From NCBI GenBank assembly GCA_937901865.1, contig CALDID010000325.1, forward strand, positions 1-23,830: a stretch of DNA of 23,830 nucleotides, written 5' to 3'. A program made the position numbers and the translations under genes. The notes under the pieces were generated by a model that saw only the letters and a list, made by a program, of their open reading frames with translations, had not been told where the DNA came from and did no database searches. The stretch comes from an uncultured Treponema sp. GTDB lineage: Bacteria > Spirochaetota > Spirochaetia > Treponematales > Treponemataceae. This document shows positions 1 through 7,221 of this stretch, one piece after another. Numbering within the stretch: the stretch's first letter is position 1; each line of letters starts with the position of its first letter.

Positions 1-130
1 AAATATCCGGAGAGTTGTCTTTGGTAAATACCGCGGCGGGATAAAGCCTGTCGAGAAGCGCTTTTGCCCCGGGAATACCGATCAGCGGGGCAGGCTCCGC
101 CTGAAAGATGTAGCGCCGGCCTTCGCTGGC
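1..130 (-). CDS. Possible fragment of an unrelated minus-strand gene at the left edge
   Basis: Read on the minus strand, 130 down to 1 is one open frame with a protein-like composition: it begins ASEGRRYIFQ and contains PLIGIPGAKALLDRLY. It is open at both ends of this stretch. By hand count the first 127 bases are about 57% GC, against roughly 38-45% in the adjoining GH51 sequence. The plus-strand reading of the same bases does not resemble the GH51 N-terminus that should lie here. I do not recognise the family. It may be a real gene fragment joined by rearrangement, or foreign sequence joined in assembly. Confidence 0.3.
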
Positions 131-1476
131 CAGGAGGTTGCTTTGCAGATGAATACCACTGGAAAGATGGTATTGGTCCAAAGGAAAACCGCAAGCGGAT
201 AATCAACACAAACTGGGGCGGTGTAGTTGAAGATAACTCTTTTGGAACCCATGAATTCTTTGGCCTTTGCGATGAATTAGGCTGTAAACCCTACGTATGC
301 GGCAATGTGGGTTCGGGGTCTGTGCAGGAAATGGACGAATGGGTTGAATACATGACTTTTGATGGAGAGTCTCCAATGGCAAGGCTCCGCAAAGAAAACG
401 GTCATGAAAAAGCCTGGAAGTTACCCTTCTTTGGTGTAGGAAATGAAAACTGGGGTTGTGGCGGTAACATGAGGCCGGAATTCTATGCAGACTTATATAG
501 AAGGTACCAGACTTTTGTAAGGCAGTATGGAAAGGACAAGATTTTTAAGATTGCTGGTGGCGCAAACGTAGACGACTACAATTGGACTGAAGTTCTTATG
601 AGAGAAGCTGGCCGTTTTATGGACGGACTTAGCTTGCACTATTACACATACGAAACCCACTGGGGCGACTTCCGTTCAGCAACAGACTTTGACAAAGAAG
701 GCTGGTACAAAATTATGAAGAACTGCTACCGCATGGAAGAGCTTGTCGTTCGTCACGGGCAGGTAATGGATAAGTACGATCCTGAAAAGAAGGTTGCCCT
801 GGTTGTGGACGAATGGGGCAACTGGTTCGCGCCGAAAGAGGGAACAAATCCAGGCTTCTTGGTGCAGGATAACTCCGTTTCTGACGCAATCGTGGCAGGC
901 ATTACGCTCAATATCTTCAACAATCACGCAGACCGCGTTAAAGTGGCAAACTTGGCGCAGGCGGTCAACGTGTTGCAATCCCCAGTGCTCACAAAGGGCG
1001 ACAAAATCGTGCTTACACCGACGTATCACGTTTTGCACCAGTACAAGCAACACATGGGCGGCACACTTCTTTCGACAACATCTGCGCACACATACTGCGG
1101 TATGAGAGATGTTGCCAATTACAGAGCAAAGCTCGCGGGCAAAGATGAAAAAGAAAACGTCATCATTCCTGACCTTAACGCCAGTGCTTCTGTGCGCCAC
1201 TGCGACAAGTGCGGCAAAGATGTGTACTGCATCACGGTCGTCAACACAGATGCAGAAAGCTCTAAAAACGTCTCGGTTTCTCTCGCAAACCTCTCTGGCG
1301 CAATCGCAGAAGCAAATGCAACCATTGTTACAGGCGACAGCTACGACACAATAAATACGTTCGAGAATCCCGACGTAGTTACAGAAAAAGCGCACAGCAT
1401 CAAAATCGACGACAAAGACAGCGTATCGCTCTCGCTACCAGCGCACTCTGTTGTTTGCATTACGCTTAAAGCATAA
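64..1476 (+). CDS. GH51 alpha-L-arabinofuranosidase, 5' end missing or replaced
   Basis: Retaining exo-alpha-L-arabinofuranosidase of the intracellular type, releasing arabinose from arabinoxylan, arabinan or decorated xyloglucan oligosaccharides. Family similarity starts abruptly at codon 121-123 (LRWPGGCFADEYHWKDGIG). Residues counted from the TTG at 64: acid/base E128 in GVGNENWG and nucleophile E250 in VVDEWGNW, then the C-terminal beta-domain. Family members are about 490-510 residues, so roughly 65 N-terminal residues, including the first strand and helix of the barrel, are absent. The 57 bases after the TTG give a peptide unlike GH51, so 64 is only the formal start of the open frame. 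Alanine codon GCG is absent from 132-825 but occurs about seven times after 826, which hints that the gene is a mosaic. It ends in a hairpin repeat and a terminator. Activity is doubtful if the sequence is as shown. Confidence 0.85.
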   Translation: MPREYRSAGQAPPERCSAGLRWPGGCFADEYHWKDGIGPKENRKRIINTNWGGVVEDNSFGTHEFFGLCDELGCKPYVCGNVGSGSVQEMDEWVEYMTFDGESPMARLRKENGHEKAWKLPFFGVGNENWGCGGNMRPEFYADLYRRYQTFVRQYGKDKIFKIAGGANVDDYNWTEVLMREAGRFMDGLSLHYYTYETHWGDFRSATDFDKEGWYKIMKNCYRMEELVVRHGQVMDKYDPEKKVALVVDEWGNWFAPKEGTNPGFLVQDNSVSDAIVAGITLNIFNNHADRVKVANLAQAVNVLQSPVLTKGDKIVLTPTYHVLHQYKQHMGGTLLSTTSAHTYCGMRDVANYRAKLAGKDEKENVIIPDLNASASVRHCDKCGKDVYCITVVNTDAESSKNVSVSLANLSGAIAEANATIVTGDSYDTINTFENPDVVTEKAHSIKIDDKDSVSLSLPAHSVVCITLKA

Positions 1477-1490
1477 CCGTCACGGACGGT
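1476..1490 (+). repeat. Triloop hairpin repeat directly after a stop codon
   Basis: ACCGTC-ACG-GACGGT: a 6-bp perfect stem with a 3-nt loop, followed by CTTTCAAA. Its first base is the last base of the GH51 stop codon. It belongs to the dispersed triloop family described in the findings. Confidence 0.7.
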
Positions 1491-1495
1491 CTTTC

Positions 1496-1531
1496 AAAAA
1501 GCCATTGACAGATACAAAGTCGTGGCTTTTT
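1496..1531 (+). terminator. Intrinsic terminator between the two GH51 genes
   Basis: AAAAAGCCA at 1496-1504 pairs with TGGCTTTTT at 1523-1531 (9 bp, 18-nt loop), giving a stem that ends in a T-run. It could act in both directions. The loop is long, so efficiency is uncertain. Confidence 0.55.
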
Positions 1532-1563
1532 CAGAACACAGTTTAACCGTATGGAGAAAAAGA

Positions 1564-3051
1564 ATGAAGACAAAGGTTACAGTAGTAAAAGAGTTCAAGA
1601 TTGGCGATGTCGATAAAAATCTTTTCAGCTCATTCATCGAGCATTTGGGGCGCGCGGTGTATACTGGCATCTACGAGCCAGAAAATAAATGCGCCGATGA
1701 GCAGGGATTTCGCAAAGACGTTATCGATATGGTGAAAGATTTGCACGTTTCTTTGGTGCGCTATCCTGGCGGAAACTTCCTTTCGGGCTACAACTGGAAA
1801 GACGGAATCGGCAAAAGAGAAAATCGCCCGACTCGTCTTGACCGCGCGTGGCACACAATCGAACCGAACGAAATCGGAATTGATGAGTTTGTGGATTGGG
1901 CGGCGAAGAGCGGCACGGAAGTTATGGGCGCAGTGAATATGGGAACAGGCACGCCGCAGGACGCAGGCGACTTGGTCGAATACTGCAACTTCGAGCGCGG
2001 CACATATTGGAGCGACCTCCGCCGAGCAAACGGACACGACAAACCGCACAATATCAAAACGTGGTGTGTCGGCAACGAAATGGACGGACCGTGGCAGATT
2101 TGCCATCTCGACGCTGATGATTACGGCAAAAAGGCGCGGGAAGCCATCAAGATTATGAAGTGGACTGATGAGTCAATAAAGACCGTCGTCTGCGGCTCTG
2201 CGTCTAGCGGAATGCCGACGTATCCTGAATGGGACAGAATCGTCCTTGAGCACACTTACGACCTCACGGATTACATTTCGATTCACCGTTACTTCGAGAA
2301 CTTCGGCAACGACGACGATTTCTTGGCAAGCTTCTACGATATGGAGCAGTTCATCAAGACGGCGGTCGCGACGTGCGATTACGTTAAGGCATTGAAGCGG
2401 TCTAACAAGACGATGTACCTTTCTTTCGACGAATGGAACATTTGGTATCAGCAAAAGAGCGAGCCGCACCCGTGGCAGAAAGCTCCGCGCATTCTCGAAG
2501 ACCATTATTCTCTGCTCGACGCGCTTGCATTCGGCGGTATGGCTATCACGCTTTTGAACCACGCCGACCGCGTAAAAGTGGCGTGCTTAGCGCAGCTCGT
2601 CAACGTCATCGCTCCAATCTTCACCGAGCCAGGAAAAGGCGCGTACAAGCAGTCGATTTATCACCCGTTCCGCGATATTTCTGTTTACGGCCGCGGCACA
2701 GCGTTGCAGCCCGTCGTCAATACCGAGAACAAAGAAACGAAGTACGGCGAAGTCCCAGCGGTGATTTTCGCTTCCACATTGAGCGAGGACGAGAGCGAAC
2801 TCTCTCTTTTCGCGCTCAACACCTCAAAGAGCGAAGACAGCGAAACGACAATCGATTTAAGCTCGTTCGGCAAGAGCGAAATGATTTACAGAACGGAGCT
2901 TGCAGGCGAAGACTTGAGCGCGAAAAACAGCCTTGAAGAGCCTGATAAAGTCAGTCCGAAGTCCGTGAGCTTAAGCCAGAGCGACAACGGCAAGTTCACG
3001 CTTTCGCTCACAAAAGCAAGCTGGAACGTTATCCGCTTCAAAATAAAATAA
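1564..3051 (+). CDS. GH51 alpha-L-arabinofuranosidase (intracellular type)
   Basis: Full-length GH51 of 495 residues. The start is ATG 1564 because GGAG lies 6-7 bases upstream; an in-frame ATG at 1522 adds 14 unconserved residues and overlaps the preceding terminator. Visible motifs: VRYPGGNFLSGYNWKDGIG near the N-terminus, acid/base Glu in CVGNEMDGPW, nucleophile Glu in SFDEWNIWY, HADRVKVACLAQLVNV, then a C-terminal beta-sandwich ending SWNVIRFKIK. There is no signal peptide, so it probably acts in the cytoplasm on imported arabino-oligosaccharides. It belongs to a different GH51 subgroup from the gene upstream (NEMDGPW against NENWGCG), so the pair is not a recent tandem duplication and may differ in linkage preference. 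The 3' end has a partial copy about 500 bases downstream. Confidence 0.93.
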   Translation: MKTKVTVVKEFKIGDVDKNLFSSFIEHLGRAVYTGIYEPENKCADEQGFRKDVIDMVKDLHVSLVRYPGGNFLSGYNWKDGIGKRENRPTRLDRAWHTIEPNEIGIDEFVDWAAKSGTEVMGAVNMGTGTPQDAGDLVEYCNFERGTYWSDLRRANGHDKPHNIKTWCVGNEMDGPWQICHLDADDYGKKAREAIKIMKWTDESIKTVVCGSASSGMPTYPEWDRIVLEHTYDLTDYISIHRYFENFGNDDDFLASFYDMEQFIKTAVATCDYVKALKRSNKTMYLSFDEWNIWYQQKSEPHPWQKAPRILEDHYSLLDALAFGGMAITLLNHADRVKVACLAQLVNVIAPIFTEPGKGAYKQSIYHPFRDISVYGRGTALQPVVNTENKETKYGEVPAVIFASTLSEDESELSLFALNTSKSEDSETTIDLSSFGKSEMIYRTELAGEDLSAKNSLEEPDKVSPKSVSLSQSDNGKFTLSLTKASWNVIRFKIK

Positions 3052-3083
3052 GACACAAATCTTTTTGTCATAATACTCCTCTT

Positions 3084-3120
3084 GCCCGTTTGTTCTGTCA
3101 GAATAAGCGGGCATTCTTTT
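3084..3120 (+). terminator. Terminator downstream of the intact GH51 gene
   Basis: GCCCGTTTGTTC (3084-3095) pairs with GAATAAGCGGGC (3101-3112) over 12 positions, two of them G-U wobbles, with a 5-nt loop, followed by ATTCTTTT. The GH51 stop lies 33 bases upstream. Confidence 0.7.
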
Positions 3121-3161
3121 CAAAGCCGAAATCATGTGCAATAATCCAAAAAGGAGAAAAA

Positions 3162-3509
3162 ATGAACGACAATGCTTTTTTCAGCAAGTTTTTGCTTCTG
3201 CTCTTCCTTTTGTCAGCGGCGCTTTTTTCTTGCAACGAGATAATACAGGGCGCTGTCGAGGATGCGCTCGATGACGGAAAGCCAAAGATTGTTTCGACTT
3301 GGGAAGACGACAAAGTGAACGCACAAGTTGTCTTCTTCGACGACGAAACCGTAATCTACGGCAGAAACACTTTCACTTATCAAGGAAATCCAAATACAAA
3401 AAGCGGAACTCTGACAATCTATGACGGCGAGCGGGTTTTTGACAAATGGGAGATTTGGCAAGACCACGCCACAGGCTTTGAGCATGAGTTCACAAGAGTC
3501 GTACAATGA
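3162..3509 (+). CDS. Small predicted lipoprotein, unknown function
   Basis: 115 residues starting at ATG 3162, preceded by AAGGAG with good spacing; the longer open frame from 3090 runs through the upstream terminator. Residues 1-25 form a lipoprotein signal: a short polar start, the hydrophobic run FLLLLFLLSAALF and a cysteine in LFSC, which fits the loose spirochaetal lipobox. The mature part (about 88 residues) is acidic and rich in short beta-type stretches (TVIYGRNTFTYQG, KSGTLTIYDGERV), like a small beta-sheet domain. I do not recognise the family; small lipoproteins with a WEDDK-type start and a TYQG core are common unnamed proteins in treponemes. It sits between an intact GH51 gene and a GH51 3' remnant, so it may mark the site of a deletion or replacement. 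A surface or periplasmic location is inferred. Confidence 0.65.
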   Translation: MNDNAFFSKFLLLLFLLSAALFSCNEIIQGAVEDALDDGKPKIVSTWEDDKVNAQVVFFDDETVIYGRNTFTYQGNPNTKSGTLTIYDGERVFDKWEIWQDHATGFEHEFTRVVQ

Positions 3510-3534
3510 TAATTTTTCCCTCGATAGATTTTCT

Positions 3535-3579
3535 ACGAAGAAAGCAAGCTGGAATGTCTTGCGCTTCAAGCTGAACTAA
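3535..3579 (+). pseudogene. Remnant of a GH51 3' end
   Basis: The frame 3535-3579 reads TKKASWNVLRFKLN-stop and matches the last 14 residues of the intact GH51 upstream (LTKASWNVIRFKIK-stop) with only conservative changes. The next bases also repeat the sequence after the intact gene: GTCATAATACTCCT occurs at 3067-3080 and 3607-3620. No start codon or further GH51 sequence precedes it. This is best read as the end of a lost third GH51 gene or of a partial duplication. Confidence 0.7.
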
Positions 3580-3626
3580 CCGCACATATTTTTCAAAAAT
3601 ATTCGTGTCATAATACTCCTTCTCGT

Positions 3627-3656
3627 CCGTACTATAGCTTTATAGTACGGATTTTC
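3627..3656 (+). terminator. Strong hairpin terminator before the GH31 gene
   Basis: CCGTACTATA (3627-3636) and TATAGTACGG (3641-3650) form a perfect 10-bp stem with the 4-nt loop GCTT, followed by ATTTTC. It lies after the GH51 remnant and insulates the GH31 unit from upstream transcription. Confidence 0.75.
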
Positions 3657-3748
3657 AGCCAAAGGCTGCTTCTTCAAAACTTCAAAAAATGATGTCATCT
3701 TCTATAAAAATTATGGTCGTACTCAAGCAATAACTATGCTACACTTTT

Positions 3749-3798
3749 TATAATGCCTTTTAGAAAACACAGCCATAAACGACAAAAATGCTTATGGC
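3749..3798 (+). promoter_or_regulatory. Probable GH31 promoter (-10) and leader inverted repeat
   Basis: A perfect TATAAT at 3749-3754 lies 57 bases before the GH31 ATG. At the 17-nt spacing the -35 region is poor (AGCAAT), as in activator-dependent promoters. GCCATAA (3772-3778) and TTATGGC (3792-3798) form a 7-bp inverted repeat that ends directly against the GAGGAG ribosome-binding site. It could be an operator or an RNA hairpin that limits translation; the sequence cannot decide. The rest of 3580-3748 shows only the terminator and AT-rich sequence. Confidence 0.45.
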
Positions 3799-3810
3799 GA
3801 GGAGAATAAT

Positions 3811-5805
3811 ATGTTTGAAAGTAAAGACAATGCGCTTATCTATAGCAAAAACGGCGAAACGCTCCGCATTGAACCGTGGGGAAACAATTCCCTCCGAGTG
3901 CGCTCGACGATGGACGGCTCTTTCACGGGAAACAACTGGGCTTTAAGCGAGAGCGTCCCGCATCTCAAAGCCGACATCAACCTTAGCGATGAGGGCGCGA
4001 CTATCGTCAACGGCAACATCAAAGCCGTCGTGAGCGCGAACGGTGTTTTATCGTTCTACAAAAAGACGGGCGAGGGCGACAAACTCTTAATCGACGAATA
4101 CTATCGCTCGTACGACGGCAAGGCGAGCCGCGAAAGCGTGAGCCTAAAAATTGTCAGCCGCGACTTCAAGGGAGTTATCGGCGGCGCGTATTCGCTCACG
4201 GTGAGATTCAACGCAAACGACGATGAAAAAATATATGGCATGGGTCAATATCAAATGCCGTATCTCGACTTAAAGGGCTGCACGCTTGAACTCTCTCAGA
4301 GAAACTCGCAGGTTTCCATTCCGTTCGCGCTCTCAAGTCTCGGCTATGGCTTCTTGTGGAATAATCCTGCCGTCGGAAAGGTCAGCTTTGCAAAAAACCT
4401 CACCGAATGGCACGCCCGATGCTCCGACGAGATGGATTACTGGATTAGCGCAGGCGACACACCGAAAGACATCTTGAACAACTACACCGCCGTAACGGGT
4501 CGCGCGCCTGTCATGCCGAAAGATTTGCTCGGATTTTGGCAATGCAAGCTCCGCTATCGCACTCAAGACGAGGTTTTGACCGTCGCACGCAAATACAAGG
4601 AGCTCGGCATTCATCTCGATGTCATCGTTATCGATTTCTTTCACTGGGTGAGGCAGGGCGAATGGGGCTTCGACTCGGATTATTGGCGCGACCCGAAAGC
4701 GATGTGCGACGAACTGCACGCAATGGGAACTAAAGTGATGGTCAGCGTGTGGCCGTCGGTCGATATGAAGTCTTCGCACTTTGCCGAGCTTGCCGAAAAA
4801 GGTTTGCTCGTCAGAACAGAGCGCGGCACGCCTCAAACATACAACTGGAACGGCGACTGCTCCACATTCGACGCGACCAACCCAAAGGCACGGGAGTTCA
4901 TCTACAAAGTCTGCCGCGACAGCTACATAAAATACGGAATCGATATGTTCTGGCTGGACAACGCAGAGCCAGACTTGACCGTCTACGACTTCGACAACTA
5001 CCGCTATTCGCTCGGCAGCGCGCTCAAAGTGTCGAACATCTATCCCAAATGCTACGCACAGGCGTTCTTTGACGGAATGAAGGCGGACGGCAAAAAAGAC
5101 ATCGTGAACCTGCTTCGCTGTGCGTGGGCTGGCAGTCAAAAATACGGCACTGTCCTTTGGAACGGCGACATTCAAAGCACGTTCGAGTGTCTTCGCGACA
5201 GTGTTGCTCAAGGCATAAATATGGGCTTGTCGGGCATTCCGTGGTGGAACACAGACATCGGCGGCTTTATGTGGGGAAACATTCACGACGAGAAGTTCCG
5301 ACACTTGCTCATTCGCTGGAGCGAGTTCGCTGTCTTCACCCCGATAATGCGATTGCACGGCGACCGAGAGCCTCACGACATTCCTCCTTTAAGCACGAAC
5401 GATTTTGGCGGCGGCTATCTTTTCACGGGCGCGGACAACGAAATCTGGAGCTACGGCGATGAAGTTTTTGAAATCCTCAAGGCGCAAATCGCTCTAAGAG
5501 AGTCGATGCGAGATTATATCTACGAGGCTATGCAAGAGGCAAGCGAAAACGGAAGCCCCGTTATGCGTGCTTTGTTCTACGAGTTCCCCGACGACGAGAA
5601 GGCTTGGGAGATTAAAGACGAGTATCTTTTCGGCTCAAAGTATCTCGTCGCGCCGATACTCACAGCCGACACCTACAGCCGAAAAGTGTATCTTCCGCGC
5701 GGCAAGTGGCAAGACATCAGAACGAACGAAGTGTTTGACGGAGGCAAAGACATCATTGCCGACGCACCAATCACGTCAATCCCTGTCTTTAGAAAGCTAT
5801 CTTGA
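3811..5805 (+). CDS. GH31 alpha-xylosidase-type glycosidase
   Basis: 664 residues; ATG 3811 with GAGGAG 7-8 bases upstream. GH31 enzymes are retaining alpha-glycosidases. The layout is an N-terminal beta-sandwich (about 1-220), a TIM barrel from PKDLLGFWQ (about 235) to about 560, and C-terminal beta-domains. Nucleophile D383 lies in FWLDNAEP (family signature W-x-D-x-x-E) and acid/base D453 in LWNGD; RLHGDREPH follows. The FWQCKLRYRTQDEV stretch and short length point to the alpha-xylosidase branch (YicI/xylosidase-like), acting on xyloglucan oligosaccharides, rather than to alpha-glucosidase. That assignment is inference. There is no signal peptide, so it is probably cytoplasmic. It lies behind its own terminator and promoter, and the neighbouring GH5 and GH51 genes support a xyloglucan or arabinoxylan role. 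Confidence 0.92.
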   Translation: MFESKDNALIYSKNGETLRIEPWGNNSLRVRSTMDGSFTGNNWALSESVPHLKADINLSDEGATIVNGNIKAVVSANGVLSFYKKTGEGDKLLIDEYYRSYDGKASRESVSLKIVSRDFKGVIGGAYSLTVRFNANDDEKIYGMGQYQMPYLDLKGCTLELSQRNSQVSIPFALSSLGYGFLWNNPAVGKVSFAKNLTEWHARCSDEMDYWISAGDTPKDILNNYTAVTGRAPVMPKDLLGFWQCKLRYRTQDEVLTVARKYKELGIHLDVIVIDFFHWVRQGEWGFDSDYWRDPKAMCDELHAMGTKVMVSVWPSVDMKSSHFAELAEKGLLVRTERGTPQTYNWNGDCSTFDATNPKAREFIYKVCRDSYIKYGIDMFWLDNAEPDLTVYDFDNYRYSLGSALKVSNIYPKCYAQAFFDGMKADGKKDIVNLLRCAWAGSQKYGTVLWNGDIQSTFECLRDSVAQGINMGLSGIPWWNTDIGGFMWGNIHDEKFRHLLIRWSEFAVFTPIMRLHGDREPHDIPPLSTNDFGGGYLFTGADNEIWSYGDEVFEILKAQIALRESMRDYIYEAMQEASENGSPVMRALFYEFPDDEKAWEIKDEYLFGSKYLVAPILTADTYSRKVYLPRGKWQDIRTNEVFDGGKDIIADAPITSIPVFRKLS

Positions 5806-5814
5806 GTGCTGGAC

Positions 5815-5965
5815 AAGATGAGCCTTGACTTAGTCAAGGACGAACCTTACCAAGTAGAAATAATCCTTAGCTTAGTCGAGGACGAACTTTGCTAAGTCGA
5901 AATAATCTTTAGCTTAGGCAAGATGAACCTTGACCAAGTCGAGATGTTTCTTGTCTATGTCGAGA
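5815..5965 (+). repeat. Degenerate 20-22 nt direct repeats with internal palindromes
   Basis: Between the GH31 stop and the GH5 start, about seven imperfect units follow one another, each built round TTAGCTTAGTCGAGGACGAA and its variants (ACTTAGTCAAGGACGAA, CCAAGTAGAAATAA, CTAAGTCGAAATAA, CTTAGGCAAGATGAA, CCAAGTCGAGATG). Several are self-complementary, for example CTTGACT-T-AGTCAAG at 5824-5838. No terminator is seen here. The units could be a protein-binding array controlling the GH5 gene or merely an expanded repeat. Any leader peptide read through them is not supported. Confidence 0.6.
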
Positions 5966-5985
5966 ACAAATACACGCAGGTTTAT

Positions 5986-7221
5986 ATGAAACAAAATCAA
6001 GTCAGAGCAGTTTTTATTATGGCTCTCGTCGTCTTTGGCGCAGGAGTTATCTCTTGTGTGCATAACACGGACGACGAAGAGGAGAACAAGGAGATACAAG
6101 TGAAAGTTACGAGCAGCACAGAGCTTGCAAAGGAGATTGCTATCGGGTGGAATCTCGGCAACACGTTGGACGCGACAGGCTCAAGCGGAGTGAACAGCGA
6201 AACATCGTGGGGACAGCCGCGCACAACGAAAGCGATGATTGACGGGATTAAAAGCGCGGGGTTCAAGACGATTCGCCTGCCTGTCAGTTGGCACAATCAC
6301 ATTGACGATACGTCAAGCTACACGATAAACGCCGAGTGGCTTTCGCGCGTGAAAGAGGTCGTCGATTGGGCGTATCAAGACGGGCTGTACATCATCTTGA
6401 ACACTCATCACGACAACGCAGAAAATGCGAGCGAAGTCGTCAGCGGCTCTGCTTTGTATCACCCGACGAGTGCCGCATATTCGGAATCGTCGAAGTTTCT
6501 AAAAAGCGTGTGGACTCAAATCGCGAGCGCGTTCAACAATGAGTATGACGAGCATTTGATTTTCGAGGTCTTGAATGAGCCGCGTCTTACTGGCACGAAC
6601 TTTGAATGGTGGTTCGACGATAGCAGCTCGGTTTGCCAAGAGGGCGCGAAGGTTTTGAAGGACCTTGAGAAAGATTGCCTTGACGCAATTCGCGCGACGG
6701 GCGGCAACAATGCGAGCCGATATGTTTTAATCCCCGCTCTCTCTGCCAATCCCGACGCGGCGTTGAGCGACTGTTTCGCTCTTCCCTCCGACAGCGCAGA
6801 CGACCGCCTCATTGTTTCGGTTCACTCCTACCGACCGTATACGTTCGCGATGTATGACGAAAACAACATCGACACGACTTTTGACAGCGCGGACGAAAAA
6901 TCATTGAAGAGCGACTTTGAGAAATTATACAACAAGTTCACGAAAAACGGGGTCGGCGTGGTTATCGGAGAGACGAGCGCGACGAACAAAGGCAATCTTG
7001 AAGAGCGAGTGAAGTGGGCTAAATACTTTTTCGGCACGGCTTATGAATACGGCATGCCGTCTATCATCTGGGACAACGGAGCTTACGCCGCCAGCACGAC
7101 GGGCGGAGAGCAGCACGGCTACTACAACCGCAGTGCGCAGACTTGGTATTTCCCGACGATGATAGACGCAGCGATGAGCGCAGTCGGCATAACAAGCGGA
7201 AAGCTCACCGCGTCGAATTAA
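5986..7221 (+). CDS. Lipoprotein GH5 endo-beta-glucanase (GH5_4-like)
   Basis: 411 residues from ATG 5986. A longer in-frame ATG at 5923 would place 21 polar residues, encoded by the upstream repeats, before the signal peptide, so it is rejected. Signal: MKQNQVR then FIMALVVFGAGVISC, with the lipidated Cys at 24; an acidic linker (DDEEENKE) follows. Catalytic domain about 45-405: GWNLGNTLDA, TSWGQPRTTKAMI, IRLPVSWHNH, NTHHDN, acid/base E198 in FEVLNEPR and nucleophile E329 in VVIGET. These motifs fit GH5 subfamily 4, which includes endo-1,4-glucanases, lichenases and xyloglucanases; the substrate cannot be fixed from sequence. It probably acts tethered outside the cell and feeds oligosaccharides to the cytoplasmic GH31/GH51 enzymes. 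Its stop codon touches the stop codon of the convergent GH43 gene. Confidence 0.93.
   Translation: MKQNQVRAVFIMALVVFGAGVISCVHNTDDEEENKEIQVKVTSSTELAKEIAIGWNLGNTLDATGSSGVNSETSWGQPRTTKAMIDGIKSAGFKTIRLPVSWHNHIDDTSSYTINAEWLSRVKEVVDWAYQDGLYIILNTHHDNAENASEVVSGSALYHPTSAAYSESSKFLKSVWTQIASAFNNEYDEHLIFEVLNEPRLTGTNFEWWFDDSSSVCQEGAKVLKDLEKDCLDAIRATGGNNASRYVLIPALSANPDAALSDCFALPSDSADDRLIVSVHSYRPYTFAMYDENNIDTTFDSADEKSLKSDFEKLYNKFTKNGVGVVIGETSATNKGNLEERVKWAKYFFGTAYEYGMPSIIWDNGAYAASTTGGEQHGYYNRSAQTWYFPTMIDAAMSAVGITSGKLTASN

Noticed and set aside
676..1395. Minus-strand open frame opposite the first GH51 gene (239 codons)
   Set aside because: Cys/Val-rich composition typical of an antisense shadow; the plus strand has clear catalytic motifs.
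3090..3161. Earlier start for the small lipoprotein
   Set aside because: It would run through the upstream terminator and bury the signal peptide; AAGGAG precedes ATG 3162.
4333..5376. Long minus-strand open frame opposite GH31 (347 codons)
   Set aside because: It is a shadow of the GC-biased GH31 gene; no start signal and no recognisable domain.
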